NCBI GenBank assembly: GCA_900708905.1
Contig: CAADRB010000081.1
Coordinates: 143,028 to 207,027 of the forward strand
Source of the DNA: Hymenolepis diminuta
Lineage: Eukaryota; Platyhelminthes; Cestoda; Cyclophyllidea; Hymenolepididae
Direction of reading: 5' to 3'
Length of the DNA stretch: 64,000 nt
Below the pieces are notes generated by a model, which worked only from the letters and a program-made list of their open reading frames with translations, made no database searches and was not told the DNA's origin. Positions 37,937-48,700 of this stretch are shown piece after piece. Made by a program: the position numbers and the translations under genes. How positions within the stretch are numbered: the first letter of the stretch is position 1; the number at the start of each line of letters is the position of its first letter.

Positions 37937-39891
37937 GCAAATGTTTTACTATTTTATAGTAAGGAAAGCTCTTACATGGAGGAGAATTATTTTATGCAAC
38001 AGGATGTCAAGGAGTGTGGATTAATTGGGAGCAGTAAGTAAATTTCTGCTTCATTTGATCTACGGATTTAGAGGTTGTATTTAAACATTCCAGAGCCATT
38101 TTTATCAAGTATTTAGCGTTGCACGCAGTTAATTCTTCACAAACAAGAAAAATTTGACCACTTGACTGAAAATTTCACTTCTTAAGTTGTGCGATGTCAG
38201 CTAGGGTAGTAATTTTTTCATCAGAAATTCATTTACTGATAAGGAGGCAAGTAAAAGTGGAGGAAAATAAACGCGATTGTTAATATTGGAGACCACTGCT
38301 CGATTGAAACACTCCGAACTTAGGTTTCATCTCGTAATATTAAAAAAATGAATTCCAAAGTAAATTTTTACTTAAAAGCAACCATAAATTTGATAATTCT
38401 GAATCCAGAACAATTTTAACAAGTGTGCATTTCGGACAGGAGATTTTACTTTAACTGAGGAAAAGGAAAGAGACAAAGTTTCGGATTTCGGTGTGCAGAC
38501 CGTGAATTTTACATATATATTTAATTATCAAGAATGCACTTTTAGAAAAAAAATTTATTTCGTGATATATTAGAGAGCTCTGTCAGAGCATATTTTTCAA
38601 GATAGGTGGCTGGAAGCTTCAAACTCTTATGATTGACAAAGAAAATACATACTTAAATTAACCAAGTTTAAAAGGTTAAATGGAGGGATCGCTCCCATCT
38701 ACAGAGCTAAAGAGTCATTAGTTGGTTAAAGATATTTAGCTTTCTTACTTCTGTCAAGGAGTAAATGAAAGTGTGCAAATTATTCAACATTTTTTCTCTG
38801 ACGATATCAACGTTTTAATTTGTAATTTCTTCCCGCTTATAGTGGAAATGACATTTAATTATTAAATTTTTTATCTAAAGTAAAGAATAACCTATATAAA
38901 GTTCTAACATATTTTAAAATCCTCTTTCCCTTTCCTCTCTGCGATTATTTTATGCATATTTTTGGAACTTTTAACCAAAATAACATTAACTTCTTGCAGC
39001 AAATAGCCGAATGACCTTGAGAGGCGTGAATTAAGCATAATGGGACTCAATTTGAAATTCACTTATTCCTCTTAGCATTTTCCATTTATTAAAAAACAGT
39101 GTAACTACCTTAAACTTAATTCTTAATCATTGACAATAGTTATTTTATAGGACAAATCAAATTTATACTTCTTCTTATGGTACATGTTGGTGGTTCAGAG
39201 GTTAAACTTCTTGTCTTCGAAGTTCTCTTTATCAGTGTAATTTAATCATGGCCGTTGTCTATTTCGCTCTCTACGTTTGCCTCATAACCATCGATTCTTG
39301 ACTTTTGACACGGTAAATGAAAGAATGGAGGTTAATTTAGGCATAAACGTGTCAGTTGACTTCTTTAAGTGGATAGTTGTATTCTTCATTCGACAAAAAT
39401 TAAGGGGATAATATACTTTACCCATTTGATTAAGCTTGTAAAACAATTAATCATTGTCAATTAATAAATACTGCCATCCGTCAGTTGAATGTTAACTGTT
39501 CGGACGTGGCAGTCTTTTCTTAAAATGATATTCAGATATAATACCACTAACTAAAATCTAGCCGTATGATGTGATTAGAAATATTTATTTTTTCTTTATT
39601 ATGTAAAATGGGCTCGATTTAAATTGCTTGTAATTATTGATAATTGTAACGTTATATCTATTAAAGTTTAGTAAATTACATAGAGGTGAGCTTACGGAAC
39701 TTGACATGAATACCGATCTTTGTCCAATGACGGTTGATTCATCACTGTATTTATTTCGTGTATTGAAATAGTAGAAGTCTGGAGATTTTTACATTAAGAT
39801 TCATTGTATTAGCAGCGATGCAAATCCTTGGAAAAATGTGATCTGTAACACAAACAGTCATATTAATCTGTCCACACACGAAGCTAAGTGA
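37763..39891 (+). CDS. Possible 43-aa micro-gene, duplication copy 2
   Basis: Counterpart of the 32312-34294 model: exons 37763-37818 and 39816-39891, donor and acceptor bases identical, TATAAATA at 37713-37720. The second exon reads DANPWKNVICNTNSHINLST... and stops at the aligned TGA. Relative to copy 1 it has D>N, G>W, W>C, F>I, R>H and T>A in 24 codons and no synonymous change, which means either no constraint or diversifying selection. A longer ORF that starts immediately after the stop (MRLTNTEVL...) is open in copy 1 but interrupted by a stop in copy 2, so it is not favoured as the product. Confidence 0.33.
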
Positions 39892-40473
39892 ATGCGTTTA
39901 ACAAACACAGAAGTTCTGACTCCATTATTATCACTTTTGGTTTTCATTTCACTGGCACTCATCATCACTATCTCACCTTCTATAAGACTTCTTGATCATT
40001 TCCACTATCTTGCCCATCAAAAGCAGCTTCCGAGACAACATGAGGTGAAAAATCTTTGCTGCAAAATCTACTGCAAAGTGATATAAAGAATTCCTATTAA
40101 CAATCCCATCAGATATAACACTCAATTGCCCCTCTATTATCCTACAATTGCTCAGATCCCAGTAAGACGGAGCAAGAAGACGTGTGGCCAAACAACGACC
40201 CTTCTATTAAGAAAATGACTTCACACACGTAGGATAGAATATTTGACAACTGACTGACTGCCTAGTTAGCCGACGATTGCAACGATGAGTTCTTCATTGG
40301 TAGTCTCACATGTCCAGATGCGAACACAGAGATCCAATGATTGTCAGTGATGTGTATGGAGATGAAGCATGTGAGTTTCTTTCAACTATACCGAGCATGT
40401 TCAAATGGGCTTTATAATGAGCAGCAAATCTTCAATAGAAGTCTAGCTTCACAAATATCCCGATAACTTTCAC
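39757..40473. repeat. Block B, copy 2
   Basis: Partner of 34160-34876. The plus-strand ORF that is open for 108 codons in copy 1 is cut at 64 codons here by a single T-to-A change (ATATAT versus ATATAA), arguing against that ORF being a conserved protein. Confidence 0.85.
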
Positions 40474-41312
40474 TAAGCAATAAAAATTAAACAAATTAAT
40501 CCATCAGAATTCCCTAAAGCTCAAGATTATTTCGTTTTTAAACAATGTTTACGCTTATTTAAAGTCTTCATTTCATACTCCTTACATCCACTTATCTTAC
40601 TATTAAATAACTTCTTCTAAGCTTAGCTGGCATTGACGATAATAGTTCTCTGCTATAGCTCAACTCTTTCATCCGACAATAACCATCCGGGTGTCCTTTT
40701 AAATGAATTCAATTATAACATAGTCTCGAAGTGTCTCACTTAACCGTAATTGACGTTCAAAAAATGAAGGTTATAACTCTAATCCAATTAGTCCAATTTT
40801 TTCTCAATTGACTCCTTAGGTAGCAAAATTCCCAAGCAATTTTGTAAGTCAATCAACTCACGTAATAAGCGAGCAAGAAATTGCTGTGATCCCCTACTTC
40901 CTGTCTGAAGAAAATTTGCACTTTAAAGAGGACTAAAAAAGAACAGACAATCAACTATGCGCTACGATGAAGTATAACTTAACATATCCATAGTGATCTC
41001 TTGAATCGATAAACCATTTCTTTAATCGACATTGTTTAAAATATAGGGCTCGAAATATGTGTTAAATATGTCCTTGAGATACGGCATAGGATCCAAAAAT
41101 ACGCGTCTATCATTACAGCCACCAAATAGAAACATCAAAGTCTCTAGTGTAAACGAAGTTTGCGACTATTAACCATTTGGCTTTGGGATTAACTTAATCA
41201 TGCAGTGCTATTTAGGAAAATGCAGCATAAATAGCTTTCCTTTGACATTCTCACTAAGAAATTCCATTTGAATAATTATATTTTCGTTAAAAATGAATAA
41301 AGATATGTAATA

Positions 41313-41764
41313 CTAGACAAAAAACGTGCCCACAGAGTGTCCAGGCAGTCGAAGATTTAGAAGATAAAAGAAACTGGGATCAAATTCGACTACAGCGGAT
41401 GGTAATTCTTCTTCAAGACGCTTGGTAATCACAAACATACAACACATGAAAGCTTGCAGGATTGTTGAGACTTCGACAGGGAAGACAGCGTCGACAACTT
41501 GGCGTCCAAAAGTTACTATCCAACCGGGCTTTATCTCTGGATACGAGGACTGCAAGATATATTAAAGAATATTTAATAGCCAAATTCATGAAAATAAAAG
41601 TGCAATTGTCTTACACTAAAGAAGATCTTGCAGGTACCCCCAGGTATAGGGAGGATGTCCAATGTGAGTTCAAACGGAGATCTGGTATACTTATCGATAA
41701 ATAGTTGGCCTGTGAGGGTGTTTGCAAATTCAATAATTTTATCGAATTCGTCTTGTGGTGTCAT
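41313..41764 (-). CDS. Unknown 128-aa protein, paralogue 2 of a tandem pair
   Basis: Exon 1 is 41764-41615 (50 codons) and exon 2 is 41549-41313 (78 codons plus TAG), with a 65-nt intron (donor AGT/GTAAGACAA, acceptor tatcttgcag/TCC). The protein opens MTPQDEFDKIIEFANTLTGQ and shares EFDKIIEFANTLTGQLF, QAFMCCMFVI and the FDPSFF block with copy 1, but differs strongly in the middle of exon 2 (for example PGWIVTFGRQVVD versus RWGVKFKYLAVD). Length is identical to copy 1 with no indel in either exon, as expected for two genes under purifying selection. Family unknown; no catalytic motif recognised. It lies between the plus-strand micro-gene of the same duplication unit and a decayed GST-like segment on the same strand upstream; I see no reason to join it to the latter. 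Confidence 0.7.
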
Positions 41765-42354
41765 AGTCAAACAAATAATAATAATTTGATTAATACAATG
41801 AGAGTTCGTGAATTTTCAGATTCACTTTAAATTAATTTTACAAATTTAATAACTCACTTAGTCAAAAATAAATAAATAAATCACGCAAACCCAATATAAA
41901 TCAAATATTGAAATTGGTTTTATAATTATTTAATATTGACTATAATACGAATGGTGTGCATAACAGATTCCTCGTATTAATATTTCTGAGAATCAATGTA
42001 TGAAATAACAAATATCTTAAATATTTATCTAAAAGTTTGTAAATTAAAGAAATATTACATGTATATATGATTGTATTGTTTATTATATTATTGTCTTAAT
42101 TTGCAATTCATACCAGATATTGTTTATCTATGCGATTACTTCATCATCTGATTAAATAATATTGATAAATTAAATTAATTAATTAATAAAATTAAAATAA
42201 ATTAACATTATTAATTTCTGAAAAAATTTCATTTAAAGACATTTATCGAAGGAAAAACTATCAGAATAAGGGATCAGCAGAAAAGTCCAGTAGTTCTCAG
42301 AGTAAGGAGTTAAGAATAAGAAAGTAAATAAGTAAGAGGCATAAAGAGTCCGAC

Positions 42355-43291
42355 CTTGTTTGATTTCAGGAAGCGCTGAGTTATTTATGATCTCCTGAGG
42401 AGTATACCTCACCAAATACTGTCCTGATCTTCCAATTTAATGATTTAATTACCAAATTATTGATTGAGACCTCATCTATGATATTCAGTACTGGTAAACC
42501 GATTAACTGAATTCCATGGTTTCGATTCGTTTGGATTTCCATACAGCAAAAGACAACCGTACGAAATGATGAGAAACTTTTTTGAACATAACGTTGATCT
42601 CTAGATCAACCAAAAGTCAATGAAATAAATTAACATAAATACTAACAATAAATAAAGCATAGCAAAACAACGATAGAACTAAATTTAGTAGGTTTTTGCG
42701 ATCTATAAGACCCATATCCAAGCAAGAAGAAGGAAAAAACAGGAGTCCTAGTCGTTATAGCGAGAACTTATTACAATTCGGTTCGAACAATCTGCAGTAG
42801 GTTGTGTTTCATGTTAGTTCATATAAATAAAATTAGGATTGCTTGTCCTTTCAATAATAATAGGAAGAAAATATGAATAAATAATTATTTCATCAGGAGA
42901 AATATTTAGTAGTTTTTCAAAATTATATGTTCACCTTGACAATACTCTTTGCTACTTCAACAAGCAAGTGGAGAGAAGGTAATTGAATTATACCTTTTTC
43001 TGATTGGAAACCGGCATCCATATGTTATTCTCAGTAATTCATCAGTTTATGCTCCATGTCTACAATTTTGTTAAAACACAAAATCAAATCCGAGATAGCC
43101 ATGAACGACGATGCATCTTCATACGGAATTTTTTGAGACATTAAATTGTCACCAAGCCAGAATACTTTTCCCTCTAATTTCCTTAAAATGTTTCGCACTT
43201 CTTCCAGATTTCCAATGTAATTTTAGAGGTCATAAGGATGCATTAAAAACTCATTGTAATATTCTTTAATGTCGTATAAAACATTATAATT
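42355..43291 (-). pseudogene. Decayed glutathione S-transferase-like C-terminal domain
   Basis: Minus-strand frame 43291-43031 reads VLYDIKEYYNEFLMHPYDL, an in-frame TAA (43225-43223), then NYIGNLEEVRNILRKLEGKV, FWLGDN, ... to a TGA (43033-43031). The order FL..HPYDL - NYIGNLEEV - LRKLEGKVFWLGD - YEDASSF resembles the mu/sigma-class GST all-helical domain (family pattern: LGK.PWFLGDK..F.D). A second minus-strand segment, 42423-42355, reads QYLVRYTPQEIINNSALPEI behind an acceptor (gaagatcag) and resembles the following GST helix (DFISRFE.LE.I). The two in-frame stops and the missing donor after MNY argue for a pseudogene. No N-terminal thioredoxin-like exon was recognised. Assignment is by eye and tentative. 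Confidence 0.42.
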
Positions 43292-43777
43292 TTAAGTCGG
43301 GTTGAACAGTTTAGTCAGGTATTACTCAACAGTATTTCAATGCAAGGCGAATATTAGAAACGGCTGGGTTCAGCTTTGGGAAACATCGCTTAGGGCGACC
43401 TATTTGACTAAAAACATTTTAGTCAGTATTAAAATCATGGTTTTGACTGTGACAATAAAGATAATCACAGTCACATAATCTACTCCTCCCTCAAAGCTCT
43501 CCACATGCCCATTACTCACGGAACCTAGAGATCAGGTCAGCAGGTTTGGAACCTAGAGTCAACGGAGTGTACCTAATAAGAAAAAATTGAGTATCCGTAA
43601 CACCTCCCTTATCAGGGTTGAGATTAATACAAAAATATTAATTGTTTGTATAAATTGTCATCTAAAATTAAGTTGAAGTATTCTAGAAGACTTAATGGAA
43701 TAAATTTAATGCAGATATTGCCTTAAAAATGCGTTCATTTAGCTATAAATTGTGGATCCATTTGAACTACACCAAGT

Positions 43778-43897
43778 GACATTTCCATGCTAAAGCATGT
43801 AGTGTATAACGCTTGTATTATGTTTGAATACGCCGATTTGAAATCAAAAGCACAACAAGACGAATTATCCCCTATTGTGGCGACGCATGGAAATGTC
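43778..43897. repeat. Short inverted repeat, 13-nt perfect arms
   Basis: gacatttccatgc at 43778-43790 pairs with gcatggaaatgtc at 43885-43897; pairing continues weakly outward. Spacer 94 nt. Might be the ends of a short non-autonomous element. Confidence 0.4.
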
Positions 43898-44264
43898 GTG
43901 AACGGTAGAGAGGTAGTATCATATAGTAGAGCACAATATTTAAAGAAACATAGTGAATCCTTTTGACTTAATTAGTTGAAAGCATGTAAATTCCCCCGGA
44001 TTCAAACGAAACTTCAAGACAGATAATATTTTCATGTCACTAAAAATGGAACTGTTTATGAGATTAGGGGTTATTTATATCGTAAAGACTACTTAATTGA
44101 TAAAGATTTATTCAATAAGATTTACAATTTCTAATTGAAAAATATTAAAGATTTAAGAGCTTGTAGCAAAATAGACCAATCCTTCCTATTAACAGAATTA
44201 TTGAAGGTGGGAAAATACAATAGATCAAATCAGCCATGAATTAGATCAAACGGAAATATTTCAG

Positions 44265-44469
44265 TCTTATTATTCAAATAGAGGGAGCTTTGTCATGTAA
44301 TGGAAAATTCTATCTCATCCTGGCAGGTTCTAATTCAAAGTGCCCTGAAATCGATTTAAATTGTTTGCACATTGAACGGTCTAAGCAAAATCTTCACCAT
44401 TCATGGATTACAAAAAGGAATCTTTTCCAAGAATGGCGACAGATTCTTATCTCAAATCGCATACTTTAG
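44265..44469 (+). CDS. Possible terminal exon of an unknown gene
   Basis: Following the acceptor ggaaatatttcag (ending 44264), a 67-codon frame with no ATG near its start reads LIIQIEGALSCNGKFYLILA, GSNSKCPEIDLNCLHIERSK ... to TAG. Coding-like composition and three Cys, but supported by one exon only. Confidence 0.2.
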
Positions 44470-45720
44470 TTTCATCAACTCCTATACTCACTCTCTATGT
44501 ACATTTTATTGATGTTTTCAACCACTTCCATTTGAATTTTCATGGGCTATAGCATTTGAGGCAGTGGTTAATGTGCTCCACTACAAAAATGTTAAGTTGA
44601 ATTCAAACACAACAAATCATACGATACCCAATTGTAACGAAACATCGAGGTTTCATTTCTAAACGTTTATTAGTAATTAACACAACTTTTTCTAAGATGC
44701 GATCTAATCATGACATATCCCCTTTGAAGTCTTGCAAGTTCTTTGTTCCAATAATCTAAATATTAAAAGAAATACATAAGATCCTACTTCACTGAGATCG
44801 ATCCCCTTACTAATGGCTTCCTATAAATAAAGATGAAATTAGAGCCTAATGCAAAGTAGTAACGATTATGGAGGCGGAAGAAAGAGTTGCGGACTACAAA
44901 TCGATTGTTTCAGAAGTAGGCGTTTTGAAAATATATCCCTCAATAAATGCATTACGCTATGAATAACGCACGGACATTTAGGATTAAAGAATACATTCTA
45001 TTGGATGGTTCTTAAAAATTTCAAAATATTCTTAAAAAAAACTTAAAAACAAAAACAGACTCCGTCCTTTTAAATAAATTGTTTAATTAGCATCCCAAAC
45101 AATAAATTATGATCGAGAGAAGATGCGATTGAACAGCTCTCTGATTCCTTTTTTATGATCTCAACTTCCCATTATTTAGGGATCTTCAACCGAACTTTTA
45201 TTTGAATTATGTGCACCTGAGTTATTTGACTTTCTTATTAATGGTCATTCTTTTTCTTCGCCAATTTAATAGATGCATGCAACCGAGCAAATTTTAACTG
45301 AAGAATTGGAAATAGCAACCTCATCAGCATGTGCAGAAGTACTCATCAACACGCAGATCGACATGTCTGCACAGCGGGTTACCAAGACCTGAGATATATT
45401 CAATGACAATCCCATGCTGCTAGAGAAAAAAGTGGTCATTGTGGCAACGGTTGCTTTCTCTCACACTCGTTTCATTAATTTTCTTCTTGATTCATCTCTC
45501 GTTCGATCTTTTCTTGACGTCTATATTCTTTCATTATACCTTATATTGCCTATAAGATTTCCTATAATAAATCTTTATTTAGAGCAAGATTCCTCCATTA
45601 TACCCAAACATCAAATATCTCAAATGCATCAAAAAGAACGGGGCTCTATGACACGAATGCAATGATAATTATGACAAAGACCAAATCAGTAAGGTGTCAT
45701 CAATGCCGAGAGGGAGGAAG
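44470..45720. other. 3' flank of the carboxypeptidase gene
   Basis: Holds a 39-codon plus-strand ORF (45273-45392, MHATEQILTEELEIATSSAC...) whose ATG directly follows a good acceptor (ttcgccaatttaatag). Interesting as a possible trans-spliced start, but too short to call. No polyadenylation signal for the minus-strand gene was identified with confidence. Confidence 0.4.
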
Positions 45721-48700
45721 TTAGAAACCGAGACAATTCCAAAGGAAATTGCGGTAAAGTGTGTAGGCAGGAAGTGGTTTATCCTTGGGCACCATGTGTC
45801 CTGCACCACGAACTGTTGAGAAGGTCAAAGTTGTGTTGGAAGTTGGTTCGTGGAAGGTCTTTGTGTAACCACCAATCTGTCGAGTGCCATCAGTTGCATT
45901 GAAGAACCAAGGATGGCGAGGAATTGTTAACTGCAATGTGAAATTATATTCATATAAGTCAGTGGACCTTGAAGTGCCAGTACATTTGCAATAGCTTCAG
46001 AGTATGTCCCAGAAATTCCTCTTCTGTTAATGAATCTCTGCTTTTAACAATGGCAAACAGACCTCTTAAGATATAACCCTCCCCGTTTACTTTTACAGAA
46101 CAAGCGTATTCAAACAAATTGGCCGCTACACAATCAGTACAAAAATTAACAAAGAAGCAAATGACTTTCGTCAATCATATTTTAGCTTATGCAAAAATTG
46201 ATAATAATTAGAAACATTTTGTGGAAAAAAGAAAATCTCTCTATCTGACTTACTGGGAATCCTAAGTCATTGACGAACCATTCATCGCCAATAGCATTAC
46301 AAGCCATGTCAACATCACCGTTGAAAATATGCGTGCGAACCTGGAAAAACCCAAGGAAGTGTTTAAAAAATATAGAAATGAAATTTCACAAGGTTACGTT
46401 TACGAAACAGCATTAAATTGAAACAACTTATAAATATCACATACTTTTTGCTCCACCAATGATTTATACTGTTTGCTGAGATCCATGTAGACGCGTATGT
46501 AGTTCTTGTAGACATCTTCACTACAAGTGGCCCAGTCCTGAACGCTATCAGGAATATGCATTGCTGAACGGAAAGCGACTTGATTGATGAACTCAATTTG
46601 CATTGTATCGTCAGAGCAGTCTAGTACCATGCGACTAAAAAGAACGTTTAAGATGCAAGTTCTGTACAACCGAAATACGTTATTGAAATGTCATTCAAAG
46701 ATAATAGTTATTATTAACTCCCAATCCATTCGGGAAAGCGTTTTTCAACACCTGCCTTGGAAAGAGGAGTAGCGTCACGAAATTCCCTTGATGAAAAACT
46801 AAAATCCAACCATCCCATTTGTTTATTCAGTTGACAAAAGCGGCTATAGGATATCTGAATAAACATAGTGCAATTACTGCATTCTTTTCCCATCACGTAG
46901 CGAAAGCTCAGATGTAGGATATCGATCACTGACTTTCATTTACCTTCAATTAGCGATAACTCAGAGAAATCTCTCTCACGTTCTTCCTCCTCTTTTCTCT
47001 TCTGTATTCTGATTGCTGTTATACGATATAATTTCGTCTACTCGTAAATCATAACATTACGATTTGGGAAAGCTGGTGATCTGTTGCTAGTCTTAGCAGT
47101 AGCCACCACAAAACTAGATTATAGTCCTACAATGTAGTTATTGCTTCTTGTGTCAATAGTACCAAGTCAAATAAAGGTCAAATTAAAAGACAAAGCATAA
47201 TTTACAAGTGTAAACTCACCCCTCAACTGACGGGAGCTCATACTTTGGCAGATCTCTGAACCAACTTCCCTTAGCAACTCGATCGCGAGCCATTGGTTTG
47301 GTTCGTGGTCTTTGAACTGGTTTTGATGGATGGACGCTGAATCCAAAATGCAAAAATTCGAAAGTTAATAGTGCCATATCTACCCCTATTATACTACGTT
47401 ATCAAGATAAACCACCTTTGAGTCAATCTATGAAATGGGTTACTGATTCCTTCCAAAACACTTTTCCATGAAAAAACATTCTTTTGATTAGGGATCTCTC
47501 GAGCCAATTTAACAGTACCGCGGTTTGGAACTCCTCCATCACAGGGACCATAGAGATTGTAAACATTCAGACCATACGAGATGATACTGTTAGCTTGTTG
47601 AATCTAAATGTGAAAAAATGAAGATAATTAAATCGATGGATCACTCACGGCATTTTGACAGAGAGGATCCTTGTTCAGAGTGAACATGCAACGACCGGTA
47701 AGAGTACCACCGCAACAGTAATTTACGAGATCGGCCCAAAGACTAAAACATTATCATTAGTCTTGTAGAATATATTTTACCTTGAATCGATGAGAGAATG
47801 ATAATAAGCAAAGTAGAGGAGAGAATTGTCGTTCATAGTGTAGCTAGTAAGTCCGTTGTCAATCGCAATGCCCTAAGGAGAAACAAAAACGTTACCGTTT
47901 AAGCACTTTTCAATGTGTTAACACAAGGAAAATTCTTATATTTACTGCTAATATATGCTTCGTAAGCGTTTAACTGACTGAAGGAAAGTCTCGTAAAACT
48001 CTTCCACATTGCTGCAAGGCTAGGATGCTTAATTTCCGTCGCCATGATATTGCTAGACGACAGTTGACAGAGGCAGTGTAGTTACTTCAAGTCATTTCAT
48101 TAGTTCAACAACACATGAATAGAAGTCGGCTCCAGATCATCGATGTCCCGAATAATTGTCAAGCATAAGCGGCTTGCGTTCATATATCGATAAGTATGAT
48201 GGACGAATTGGTGACAACTTGCAGGTATCTGTATTGTATCTGACTCATAGGCTGGCTCAGTTCCTCTGTGGTGACCACCTTCTGACTCATACCATTTGCC
48301 CTAGGTGGCAATGAACAAAGAACACGAAATCAATCCACCACCTTATCGTTACCCGTTTTGCAAGTTTTTTAAAATCCGATTTGTCTGCTCTCAGTATTGA
48401 CGCCTCCGTCTTTCCTCTCAACTCCTCTCTCTTCCTTTTCCTTCTCATTCATTTCCCTATACTCTACGTAACTCTTGGTCTTCTTACTCAAAATAGGGTG
48501 TTGTCAGATGAGGAGATATCTAGTCTAATTAGGTGGAGCTATTATAGCAGCCTTACTTGAGATCAGAGCTATTTTAAATCGTTCATCCTCTGAAAAACAT
48601 CAACTCTACGACTTAGAGCTTTGTTTATCGGCTTCCTGGCAGAGAGGGCTTTTTATTACTCATCATGGGTAGAGAACTGGGACATTTGCATTGCGCAACC

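Larger units (their letters stand above)
37599..42000. repeat. Tandem segmental duplication, copy 2
   Basis: Second unit of the duplication that starts at 32150. It contains block A (37599-37936), block B (39757-40473) and 128-aa paralogue 2 (41313-41764). Sequence between the conserved blocks aligns only in patches, for example around 38250 and 39190, with many small indels. Confidence 0.8.

Noticed and set aside
44868..44966. Short plus-strand ORF MEAEERVADYKSIVSEVGVL…
   Set aside because: Only 32 codons and no splice signals.
45959..46174. 71-codon minus-strand ORF within the last carboxypeptidase intron
   Set aside because: Flanking exons join directly in phase and match the family (GDEWFV... 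to LTIPRHPW); including this ORF would insert 60 residues at a conserved position.
46714..46929. 71-codon minus-strand ORF (…[18 protein letters not shown]…) between two carboxypeptidase exons
   Set aside because: An acceptor and phase fit at its 5' side, but it ends in TAA without a usable donor; exon 47336-47220 splices in phase straight to 46634-46445.
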